Assembly: GCA_946479075.1 (NCBI GenBank)
Contig: CAMLDT010000106.1
Location: 1 to 11,849, forward strand
Direction: 5' to 3'
From: an uncultured Polaromonas sp.
Lineage (GTDB): Bacteria > Pseudomonadota > Gammaproteobacteria > Burkholderiales > Burkholderiaceae
Length of the DNA: 11,849 nucleotides
The notes beneath the pieces are model-generated. The model ran no database searches, had not been told where the DNA came from, and was given only the letters and a program-made list of their open reading frames with translations. A program made the translations under genes and the position numbers. Of this stretch, positions 1 through 8,800 are shown in pieces (positions within the stretch are counted from its first letter, which is position 1; each line of letters opens with the position of its first letter).

Positions 1-114
1 GGAACTGAAGCACGCCGTTCACCACGGCTACGTCGTTACCGACGATGCGCAGGGCATGGTATTCGCGCCGGACCAGTTCGACGCGCCGTGGTCCGAACGA
101 CAAGCCGATGGTCT
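1..114. other. Unresolved coding-like end fragment
   Basis: This stretch follows the gvpO stop codon on the minus strand and runs off the left edge. One minus-strand frame stays open to position 1 and includes residues reading FGPRRVELVRREYHALRIVG; the exactly antisense plus-strand frame is also open from position 2 to a TAG at 164-166 and reads, in part, GYVVTDDAQGMVFAPDQFDA. I recognise neither. No GvpA start, which usually follows gvpO in actinobacterial clusters, is visible here. A minus-strand gene co-directional with gvpO and overlapping its end is slightly more natural than a plus-strand gene running 50 bases into gvpO, but the fragment is too short to decide. Confidence 0.25.
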
Positions 115-354
115 TCAGGTCGGCCGATCGATCATGCCTCGGCTGTACCGGCGGGTCCGTTCGTAGGAGACCAGCTGTCCCTGCGTATCCAGGGCGCCCT
201 TGTAGCTGGCCATCACGCTGGTCGTATCCGGGACGCGTTCCAGTTCCACCACTTCCACCTGTGCCTCCCAGCCGTCCTCGGTCGGCTTGAGCGACGAGAC
301 GGAGTCCGGAGGCCTGCCGAGCAGTTGAGCCAGTTGGCCGGCTGCGGAGCGCAT
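115..354 (-). CDS. gvpO: Gas vesicle protein GvpO, 5' end truncated
   Basis: GvpO is an accessory protein of gas vesicle gene clusters; its exact role in vesicle assembly is poorly known. The 79 visible residues match my memory of the conserved family core: an N-terminal helix (AGQLAQLLGRPPDSV), then DGWEAQVEVVELERVPDTTS, a short beta region with SYKGALDTQGQLVSYERTRR and a YSRG ending. The ATG at 352-354 is probably internal, because the frame stays open upstream through an Ala/Pro-rich stretch to beyond position 400 without another ATG or GTG, and family members usually carry a variable N-terminal extension. The real start therefore appears lost at the junction near 400-425. Nothing else from a gas vesicle cluster is identifiable in the window. 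Its nearest relatives, from memory, are in Streptomyces-like actinobacteria, unlike the neighbouring betaproteobacterial genes. Confidence 0.8.
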   Translation of the reverse strand: MRSAAGQLAQLLGRPPDSVSSLKPTEDGWEAQVEVVELERVPDTTSVMASYKGALDTQGQLVSYERTRRYSRGMIDRPT

Positions 355-419
355 CGCCGCAGGCGCGTCGGGAGCCTCTGCCGGCCGCCCCGTGGGGGAA
401 GCGCGGCGGGGGGGCGGTC

Positions 420-1040
420 GTGGTGGTGGCCGAACTGCCCACGCCGCTGGGCCGGGTCGATGCCGGCAGTGTGGTGCAGGCGCTGGCCGATGCCAAACCT
501 GACGCCATCTTCAACGTGCTGTTCGGCGCCGACCTGTCGAGGTTTGTGCGCGAAGGCAACACGCGCGGCCTGTTCAAGGACCGCACCGTGGTCAGTGTGC
601 TGACCGGTGAACCCGAGTACCTCGACCCGCTCAAGGAAGAAAGCCCCAACGGCTGGATCGTGACCGGTTATCCGTGGTACGGCATCCAGACGCCGGAGCA
701 CAAGGCCTTCTTCCTGGCCTACCACGAGAAATACAAGGACTACCCACGCCTGGGCTCGGTGGTTGGCTACGCCATGATCAAGTCGGTGGCCGCTGGCGCT
801 GCCAAGGCCAAAAGCACGGAGTCGGCCAAGATGGTGGCGGCGTTCAAGGGCCTGCAGGTCTCGACCCCCTTTGGCAAGATCACCTACCGTCCTGAAGATC
901 ACCAGTCGACCATGGGCGCTTTTGTGGGCAGGACCAAAAACGACAACGGCAAGGGCGTGATGGTGGACTACACCTACTTCGATGGCGCCAAGTTCCAGCC
1001 GCCTGCCGCCGACGTGAAAAAATCGCGCGCTGCAGACTAG
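420..1040 (+). CDS. HAAT-family ABC substrate-binding protein, C-terminal half
   Basis: Periplasmic ligand-binding protein of the branched-chain amino acid (LivJ/LivK-like) family, which would deliver substrate to the permease encoded next. Only about 205 residues remain of a usual length near 380-410. Recognisable parts are GRVDAGSVVQALADAKPDAI, the following NVLFGADLSRFVREGNTRGL region, WIVTGYPWY, and a C-terminal segment STPFGKITYRPEDHQS typical of the family. The signal peptide and the whole N-terminal lobe are missing. Family-like sequence begins at about VVAEL (position 423); codons before that read as a Gly/Arg-rich run antisense to gvpO, so the GTG triplets at 420-428 are not a believable native start. 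As it stands, the product could not be exported or bind ligand. The ligand is unknown; context suggests nicotinate, nicotinamide or a related compound. Confidence 0.85.
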   Translation: MVVAELPTPLGRVDAGSVVQALADAKPDAIFNVLFGADLSRFVREGNTRGLFKDRTVVSVLTGEPEYLDPLKEESPNGWIVTGYPWYGIQTPEHKAFFLAYHEKYKDYPRLGSVVGYAMIKSVAAGAAKAKSTESAKMVAAFKGLQVSTPFGKITYRPEDHQSTMGAFVGRTKNDNGKGVMVDYTYFDGAKFQPPAADVKKSRAAD

Positions 1041-1067
1041 CACTGTCAACACCCCCGGCCTGCACCA

Positions 1068-1096
1068 GGCACTGCGCCGCATCGCGGCGTGGTGCC
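1068..1096 (+). promoter_or_regulatory. Intercistronic stem-loop between binding protein and permease
   Basis: A near-perfect palindrome lies in the 83-base gap. The left arm GGCAC-TG-CGCCGC and the right arm GCGGCG-TG-GTGCC flank a three-base ATC loop. In RNA the two TG steps pair as U-G wobbles, giving a 13-pair stem. No run of T follows, so it is not a classic intrinsic terminator. Such hairpins after a binding-protein gene are known in other ABC operons to protect the upstream message and reduce expression of the membrane components; that role here is inferred. Confidence 0.6.
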
Positions 1097-1110
1097 CCGT
1101 GACGGGCCCC

Positions 1111-1116
1111 AGAGGA
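1111..1116 (+). promoter_or_regulatory. Ribosome binding site of the fused permease gene
   Basis: AGAGGA lies seven bases before the ATG at 1124 and fixes that start. It falls outside the preceding stem-loop, so it should stay accessible when the hairpin forms. Confidence 0.6.
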
Positions 1117-1123
1117 TTATTGA

Positions 1124-3033
1124 ATGAGTTTTTCAGGTTTCATCGTTCAGTTGCTCAATGGGCTGGCCGGCGCATCGTCACTGTTTTTTGTCGCTGCGGG
1201 GCTGTCGCTGATCTTCGGTGTCACCCGCATCGTCAACTTTGCCCACGGCTCGTTTTTCATGGTGGGGATTTATATCGCCTACACCCTGGTTGAAAAACTC
1301 GGCGGCGGACTGGGCTTCTGGCCGGCGCTGTTGCTGGCCGCGGTGGCGACGGGCATCGTCGGCGCGCTGATCGAGATGGTGCTGCTGCGCCGGATCTACA
1401 AGGCGCCCGAGCTGTTTCAGTTGCTGGCCACCTTTGCGCTGGTGCTGGTGATCAAGGACGCGGTTCTTTACCTGTGGGGCCCCGACGAGTTGCTGGGCCC
1501 GCGCGCCCCCGGCCTGAGCGGTTCGGTTGAAATCCTGGGCCGGCAGTTTCCGAGCTACGACCTGTTCCTGATTGTGGTGGGTCCGGTGGTGCTGGGCCTG
1601 CTCTGGCTGCTGCTGACCCGCACGCGCTGGGGCACGCTGGTGCGTGCCGCGACCCAGGACCGCGAAATGGTCAGTGCGCTGGGCGTCAACCAGGCCTGGC
1701 TGTTCACCGCGGTGTTTGCGCTGGGCGCCATGCTGGCCGGCCTTGGTGGGGCGCTCCAGCTTCCGCGCGAACCGGCGACGCTGGAGATGGACCTGCACAC
1801 CATCGGCTCGGCCTTTGTGGTGGTCGTGGTGGGCGGCATGGGTTCCATTCCCGGGGCTTATGCCGCTGCCCTGCTGATAGCCGAAATCAAGGCGATCTGT
1901 ATCTGGCTCGGTGTGGTCGAGGTTTTCGGCTACAGCATTTCCTTTTCAAAACTCACGCTGGTCGCCGACTTCCTGGTCATGGCCATCGTGCTGGTGTGGC
2001 GGCCCTGGGGCCTGTTCGGCCGGCCGCAAGCGCCCAGCCGGTATGTCGGCATGCAGGAAGAGCCGCTGCGCAAGGCCAGCCGAAGTTACGTCATTGCCGC
2101 TGCGCTGCTGGGCCTGGTGCTGGCTGCCATGCCGCTGTTTACGGTGAACTCGCCTTACACCACCGTGCTGATGATTGACCTGTTGATCGCGGCCCTCTTT
2201 GCCGCCAGCCTGCACTTCATCATGGGGCCGGCGGGCATGCATTCCTTTGGCCATGCCGCCTACTTCGGCCTGGGTGCCTACGGCGCCGCCCTGCTGGTGC
2301 GCAGCAGCGGTTTGCCCATGGAGCTGGCTTTGGTGGTGGCGCCGCTGGTAGCGGCCGCGGGGGCCCTGATCTATGGCTGGTTCGCGGTGCGGCTTTCGGG
2401 CGTGTACCTCGCCATGCTGACGCTGGCATTCGCCCAGATCACCTGGGCCATCACCTACCAGTGGGATTCCTTCACCGGCGGCAGCAATGGCCTGACCGGC
2501 GTCTGGCCGTCGGAATGGCTGTCCGACAAGCGCATGTATTACTGGCTCACGCTGCTGCTGGTGGCGGCAGGCATCCTCTGGTTGCGCCGCGTGCTGTTTT
2601 CGCCCTTCGGTTATGCCCTGCGCGCGGGCCGTGATTCAGTGTTGCGCGCCGACGCCATCGGCATTGATGTCAAACGCATGCAATGGACCGCCTTTGTCAT
2701 TGCCGGTGCGGCGGCGGGCCTGGCCGGTTCGCTCTACGCATTCTCCAAAGGGAGCATTTCACCGGAAAGCCTCAGTGTCGGCAAGTCGGTGGACGGGCTG
2801 GTCATGGTGCTGCTGGGCGGCATCCAGACCCTGGCCGGGCCGGTGGTGGGCGCGGTGACCTTCACCTGGCTGCACGACACCGTGGCGCGCAACACCGACT
2901 ACTGGCGCGCCATGCTGGGCGCCATCATTTTGCTGCTGGTGTTGTTGTTTCCCCAGGGTGTTGCCGGTTCGGCGAAGCTGTTGTTTGACCGGCTCCGCCG
3001 CAAGGCCCCCGCCAAAATCGAAGAGGTGAAAGC

Positions 3034-3037
<4 letters not shown>
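1124..3037 (+). CDS. Fused LivH-LivM-type ABC permease
   Basis: Inner-membrane channel of a HAAT-family importer. A single 637-residue chain carries both permeases that are separate proteins in E. coli. Residues 1 to about 300 are LivH-like, with the VNFAHGSFFMVG motif at 38-48, a coupling-helix region around 176-190 (TQDREMVSALGVN) and the glycine-rich VVVVVGGMGSIPGA at 232-245. Residues about 345-620 are LivM-like, with GMHSFGHAAYFGLGAYGAAL at 371-390 and the second coupling region GRDSVLRADAIGID around 502-515. A hydrophilic linker of some 22 residues (about 299-321) joins them. Multiple hydrophobic segments run through both halves. The frame is uninterrupted across the join, so this is a true gene fusion. 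The stop overlaps the next start (ATGA at 3034-3037), pointing to coupled translation. Fused forms are known in Burkholderiales. Confidence 0.93.
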
Positions 3038-3839
<802 letters not shown>

Positions 3840-3843
<4 letters not shown>

Positions 3844-4571
3844 GCGCAGACACCCTGCTGGACGCCCGGGGCCTCTGCGCCTGGTACGGCGCGGCCCAGA
3901 TTCTTTATGACGTGGACCTGAATGTGCGCCGCGGCGAAGTAGTGGCGCTGATGGGCCGCAATGGCGCCGGCAAATCAACCACGCTCAAGACGCTGATCGG
4001 CATGCTGGCCAAGCGCAAGGGCGCGGTGCGTTTTCTCGGCCATGACATTTCCCGCAGCGAGCCGCACGTGGCGGCGCGGCTGGGTCTGGGTTTTGTGCCG
4101 GAGGACCGGCGTGTCTTCACCGACCTCACCGTGCTGGAAAACCTGGAAGTCGGCAAACAGGCGGCGCGGCGCTGGCCCGACGGAACGGCGGCGCCGGTGT
4201 GGACACCCGAGCGCCTGTTCAAGCTGTTCCCCAACCTCGGTGAAATGCCTGACCGGCCCGGTGGCCGCATGAGCGGTGGCGAGCAGCAGATGCTGACGGT
4301 GGCGCGCACGCTGATGGGCAATCCCTACCTGGTGCTGCTCGACGAGCCCTCCGAAGGGGTGGCGCCGGTGATCGTCGAGCAGATGGCGCAGATGATTCTC
4401 GAATTGAAGGCGCAGGGCGTGAGCATCCTGCTGTCCGAGCAAAACATGCATTTTGCGGAGCTGGTGTCCGACCGGGCCTACGTGCTCGAAAAAGGCCAGA
4501 TCCGCTATGAGGGCTCCATGGCCGAACTCGCGGCCAATGAAGAAGTGCGGCGCGCCTACCTGAGTGTGTAG
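3840..4571 (+). CDS. livF: LivF-type ABC transporter ATPase
   Basis: Second cytoplasmic ATPase of the importer, 243 residues, the usual LivF length. Walker A is GRNGAGKST at 39-47, the signature MSGGEQQ at 144-150 and Walker B YLVLLDEP at 163-170 with Glu169 catalytic. The Q-loop position reads VPEDRRVF (86-93), with Glu instead of Gln, and the switch-histidine position reads SEQNM (199-203), with Gln instead of His; both changes are normal for LivF as I recall the family, so they do not suggest inactivity. GGAGAAG at 3829-3835 serves as ribosome binding site within the end of livG. The 45-base gap to the next gene has no visible terminator, so transcription probably continues. Confidence 0.93.
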
Positions 4572-4603
4572 CGCGCCATTGTTGTCTGTGGTCCCATCCT
4601 TTC

Positions 4604-4609
4604 AGGAGA
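4604..4609 (+). promoter_or_regulatory. Ribosome binding site of the nicotinamidase gene
   Basis: AGGAGA stands seven bases before the ATG at 4617. It is the strongest ribosome binding site in the operon and decides the start, which in turn brings the twin-arginine signal into the protein. Confidence 0.7.
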
Positions 4610-4616
4610 TTGCATC

Positions 4617-5336
4617 ATGCATACCGCCTATCGCAGAACCCTGTTGAAAGCCTTGTCCGGCGCCGGCCTGCTTGCGGCGACCGGTTCCCTCACCTTTGCG
4701 GCGGGCAAGCTCAAGCCCGACGGCAAAAGTGCACTGATTGTGGTCGATGTGCAAAACTGTTTCGTGACCGGCGGTACCCTGCCGGTCAAGGGCGGTGAAG
4801 AAGTGGTTCCCGTGATCAACAAGCTGGCCCCGGCCTTCGAGAACATCGTGGTCACCCAGGACTGGCACACCAAAGGCCATGCCTCGTTTGCCAGCAGCTA
4901 CGCCGGCAAGAAACCGTTTGAGGTCAAGAAGCTCGCCTACGGCAACCAGGTGCTGTGGCCTGACCACTGCGTGCAGGGCACGGATGACGCCGCCCTGCAC
5001 AAGGACCTGGCCTTGCCGACCGCGCAGGTGATTGTGCGTAAGGGCTACCACCAGGACGTGGACAGTTATTCGGCCTTCACCGAGGCCGACGGCAAGACGC
5101 CAACCGGCCTGGGAGGCTACCTCAAGCAGCGCGGCATCAAAAAGGTCTTCGTCACCGGCCTGGCCACCGACTTCTGCGTCGCCTGGACCGCCATGGATGC
5201 GCGCAAGGCCGGCTTCGAGGTGTATGTGATCGAGGATGCCACGCGTGCCATTGACCTCAACGGATCCCTCGCCGCAGCCTGGAAACAGATGGCCGCGCGC
5301 GGCGTGAAACGCATCCAGTCCACCGACCTGGCCTGA
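4617..5336 (+). CDS. Nicotinamidase-like hydrolase with Tat-type signal
   Basis: Isochorismatase-superfamily amidohydrolase, most like PncA, which converts nicotinamide to nicotinate and ammonia. The catalytic triad is visible as Asp44 (VVDVQN), Lys142 (VRKGYH) and Cys187 (TDFCVAW). The metal site is also present: Asp82, His84 and His88 in DWHTKGH, and His117 in WPDHC. The N-terminus is not that of a cytoplasmic PncA: residues 5-11 read YRRTLLK, a twin-arginine motif, followed by a hydrophobic stretch to about residue 28 and a possible cleavage after TFA (26-28). The mature enzyme should act in the periplasm. At 239 residues it is about a signal peptide longer than typical PncA. It sits between the importer genes and the nicotinate dehydrogenase genes, which suggests a catabolic role and not NAD salvage. 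Another amide substrate remains possible. Confidence 0.85.
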   Translation: MHTAYRRTLLKALSGAGLLAATGSLTFAAGKLKPDGKSALIVVDVQNCFVTGGTLPVKGGEEVVPVINKLAPAFENIVVTQDWHTKGHASFASSYAGKKPFEVKKLAYGNQVLWPDHCVQGTDDAALHKDLALPTAQVIVRKGYHQDVDSYSAFTEADGKTPTGLGGYLKQRGIKKVFVTGLATDFCVAWTAMDARKAGFEVYVIEDATRAIDLNGSLAAAWKQMAARGVKRIQSTDLA

Positions 5337-5370
5337 AACCAGCGTTGAGGCCCGGCTTGTACGTGTATTC

Positions 5371-5877
5371 ATGAGCGGGCCCGTGGTCACCCTCCATGTC
5401 AACGGCGTGGGGCGTGCGCTGTCTGCGTCCCCACAGACCAGCCTGCTGACGGTGCTGCGCAACGATCTGGCACTGAACAGCCCGAAATACGGCTGCGGTC
5501 TGGGCGAGTGTGGCGCCTGCACCGTACTGGTGGACGGCGTGGCGGCACGTTCCTGCGTGATCCCCGCGGGCGGCGTGGCGGGCAGGCAGATCACCACGCT
5601 GGAAGGCCTGGGTTCGCCCGGCCAGCTTCATCCGGTGCAGCAGGCCTTCATCGACGAACAAGCGGCCCAGTGCGGCTACTGCCTGAGCGGCATGATCATG
5701 ATGACCGCGGCCTTGCTGGCGCGCCACCCCGATCCGACCGAAGAAGACATCCGCCGTGAACTCTCCGGCAACCTGTGCCGTTGCGGCACCCATCTCGAAA
5801 TCATCAAGGCGGTCCGGCGTGCCGCCCAATTGACGAAGGCGGCATCCGGTGATGCGAACGGGAGCGCGACCCCATGA
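5371..5877 (+). CDS. nicA: Nicotinate dehydrogenase small [2Fe-2S] subunit, NicA-like
   Basis: Electron-transfer subunit of a molybdenum hydroxylase of the xanthine dehydrogenase family; with the next gene product it would hydroxylate nicotinate at C6 using water. The 168 residues show the standard two clusters: a plant-type ferredoxin site with Cys42, Cys47, Cys50 and Cys62 (YGCGLGECGAC...SC) and an alpha-helical site with Cys101, Cys104, Cys136 and Cys138 (QCGYC...LCRC). There is no signal peptide, so it is cytoplasmic. The start is 34 bases after the nicotinamidase stop, and no good ribosome binding site is visible just before it. The stop overlaps the nicB start (ATGA at 5874-5877). The nicotinate substrate is inferred from the partner architecture and the adjacent nicotinamidase; an isoquinoline or aldehyde oxidoreductase is the main alternative. 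Confidence 0.8.
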   Translation: MSGPVVTLHVNGVGRALSASPQTSLLTVLRNDLALNSPKYGCGLGECGACTVLVDGVAARSCVIPAGGVAGRQITTLEGLGSPGQLHPVQQAFIDEQAAQCGYCLSGMIMMTAALLARHPDPTEEDIRRELSGNLCRCGTHLEIIKAVRRAAQLTKAASGDANGSATP

Positions 5878-8800
5878 TGCGCCGTGCCGACCTGCCGCTG
5901 ACACGCGCCGATTTTCATGCGGCGGCCGGCGTGCTGCTGGTCACGCGGACCCCGCCGCCAGCGCCGCCGCCCGCACCGGGCCAGCCCGCGCTGGTGACGG
6001 CCAATCCGGCGGAAGGGGTGGAAATCCTGCTGGCCGTCTGGGACGACGGCAGTGTCACGGCGCTGAACGGCCATGTGGACCTGGGCACTGGCATCCGCAC
6101 CGCGCTGAGCCAGATCGTGGCGGAAGAGCTCGACGTGACCATGGGCAGCATTCATATGGTGCTGGGCGACACCGCGCGCGCGCCCAACCAGGGCGCGACG
6201 ATTGCCAGTGCGTCGATCCAGATCCACGCGGCGCCGCTGCGTGCCGCCGCGGCGCAGGCGCGCGTCTGGTTGCTGGGTCAGGCTGCGGCCAGGCTGGGTG
6301 TGCAGGCGGACTCTCTTGATATGCGCGACGGCGTGGCCAGCGTGACGGGCGATGCCGCGCGTTCGGTAGGTTACGGCGCGCTGGTCGGCGGCCGGCATGT
6401 CGAGTTGACGCTGGCGCTGGACACGCCGCTGAAGCGGGCTCAAGACTACCGCGTGGTCGGCACCCCCCAGCCGCGCGTTGACATCCCGGCCAAGGCCACG
6501 GGCGCGCTGACCTTTGTGCACGACATGCGGATTCCCGGCATGCTGCACGGCCGGGTGGTGCGCCCACCCTATGCCGGCGCCGACCATGGCGATTTCATCG
6601 GCAACACGCTGGAGTCGGTCGATGAGTCGTCGATAGCGCACATTCCCGGCATACGCGCCGTGGTGGTGATCCGCGATTTTGTCGGCATCGTCGCGGAACG
6701 CGAGGAACACGCCGAGCAGGCGCTGCGTGAACTCAAGGTGAGCTGGAAGCCTTGGCCGGGTCTGCAGAAGCTGGACGATCTGGAACAGGCCATCCGTGAC
6801 AACCCGTCGACACAACGCAGGCTGATTGACGAAGGTGATGTCGATGGCGCGATTGCTGGCGCCGCGCAGGCGTTGGCGCGCAACTATGTCTGGCCCTACC
6901 AGATGCATGGCTCGATCGGCCCGTCCTGCGCGCTCGTCGACTGGAGGGGCGACCAGATGACCGTCTGGGCCGGCACGCAGAACCCGCATGTGCTGCGCGC
7001 CGACCTGTCACGCCTGATGGGTCTGCCCGACGTGGCCATCGATGTGATCCGCATGGAAGCCGCCGGCTGTTACGGCCGCAACTGCGCCGACGATGTGGCG
7101 GCCGATGCGGCCTTGCTGTCGCGCGCCGTGGGTGCGCCGGTGCGGGTGCAACTCACGCGTGAACAGGAACACGCCTGGGAACCCAAGGGCGCGGCGCAGC
7201 TGATGCAGGTGCGCGGTGGCCTCAATGCCGATGGCTCGGTCGCCGCCTACGATTTCCAGACCTCCTACCCGTCCAACGGCTCGCCGACGCTGGCGCTGCT
7301 GCTGACGCGCACCATCGACCCGGTCGCCCAGGCCTACGAGATGGGCGACCGCAGCGCGCGGCCACCTTATGACTACGACCACCTGCGCGTCAGCGTCAAC
7401 GACATGGCGCCCATGCTGCGCGCGTCCTGGCTGCGCGGCGTGTCGGCGCTGCCCAATTTCTTTGCGCACGAGTCTTACATTGACGAGCTGGCAACTGCTG
7501 CCGGGGTGGACCCGGTCGAGTTCCGCCTGCGCTACCTGAGCGAGCCGCGCGCCGCCGAACTGGTGCGTGCGACCGCCGACCGCGCGGCATGGAAGCCGCA
7601 CACCGGGCCGCAACAGCAAGCGGCGCCGGGTGAAGCCTCCGACATCGTGCAGGGTCAAGGTGTGGCGTATGCGCGCTACGTACACAGCAAGTGGCCGGGC
7701 TTCGGCGCGGCCTGGGCCGCCTGGGTCGCCGATGTCGAGGTCAACCGCAAGACCGGCGAGGTATTTGTGCGCCGCGTCGTGGTCGGCCACGACGCCGGCA
7801 TGATGATCAACCCGGCCGGTGTGCAGCACCAGATCCACGGCAATGTGGTGCAGACCACCAGCCGCGCCCTGACCGAGCAGGTGGCGCTGAACCCGGTCAA
7901 CAACACGGTGGCAGCGCTGGAATGGGGCTCCTACCCCATCCTCAATTTCAGGGACGTGCCGGTGGTCGAGGTGGTGACCATGCCGCGCCCTGGCGAGCCG
8001 CCGCTGGGCGCCGGCGAGTCCTCCTCGGTGCCCGGCACCGCGGCGATTGCCAACGCGATCTTTGACGCCACCGGTGTGCGCTTTCGCCAGCCGCCGTTCA
8101 CGCCCGAGGTGATACGCGCGGCGCTGAACCCGGCGCCCGACAGCGAAGCGGCGCGACTGCCGCCTGCGCCACAGGCTGTTCAGGAGATGCCGGCTGGCGC
8201 GATATGGCCCAAGCGGAAAAAAGCCTGGGCACGTGGCGGTGCGATTCTCGCCAGCGTGTTCGGCATCGCTGCGGCGCTGCTCGGCTGGCGGCCTGTGATC
8301 GCGCCGGTGGTGAGCAGCAGCGCCTCCATCTACACCGCCGCCACGCTGGAAAAAGGCCGCCAGCTCGCCGCCGCCGGCGACTGCGTGGTCTGTCACACCG
8401 CCCCCGGCGGCGCGCCGAACACCGGCGGCCTGGCGATGGAGACGCCCTTTGGTCAGGTGGTGAGCACCAACATCACGCCCGACCCCGAGACCGGCATCGG
8501 CCGCTGGTCCTTCAGCGCTTTCCAGCGTGCGATGCGCGAGGGCATCTCGCGTGACGGCCACCATCTCTACCCCGCGTTTCCGTACACGGCGTTTGCCAAA
8601 ACCAGCGACGAAGACCTGACCGCGCTGTATGCGTATCTGATGGCGCAACCGGCGGTGCGTTCGGAGCCGCCAGCCACGCGGCTGGCGTTTCCGTTCAGCG
8701 TGCGCCCGCTGATGGCCGGCTGGAATGCGCTGTTCCATGACCCCGCACCCTACAAGCAAGACCTCACCCAGACCGTCGAATGGAACCGCGGCGCCTACCT

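Noticed and set aside
420..428. Three consecutive GTG codons as a native start of a short binding protein.
   Set aside because: No ribosome binding site or signal peptide follows, and the family normally has about 180-200 more residues before this point.
213..1082. A 289-codon minus-strand open frame spanning the gvpO/binding-protein join.
   Set aside because: It runs antisense to the binding-protein fragment and in a second frame over gvpO, and crosses the join only because both sides are GC-rich.
4092..4449. Glu at the Q-loop and Gln at the switch-histidine position of LivF as signs of an inactive ATPase.
   Set aside because: These substitutions are usual in LivF-type ATPases as I recall them, and Walker A, signature and Walker B are intact.
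4572..4616. Possible terminator or separate promoter between livF and the nicotinamidase gene.
   Set aside because: No stem with a T run and no convincing promoter hexamers are visible; only the ribosome binding site can be supported.
5337..5370. Possible promoter before nicA (TTGAGG and TGTATT).
   Set aside because: The spacing is only about 14 bases and neither hexamer is strong; the short gap fits continued transcription from the genes upstream.
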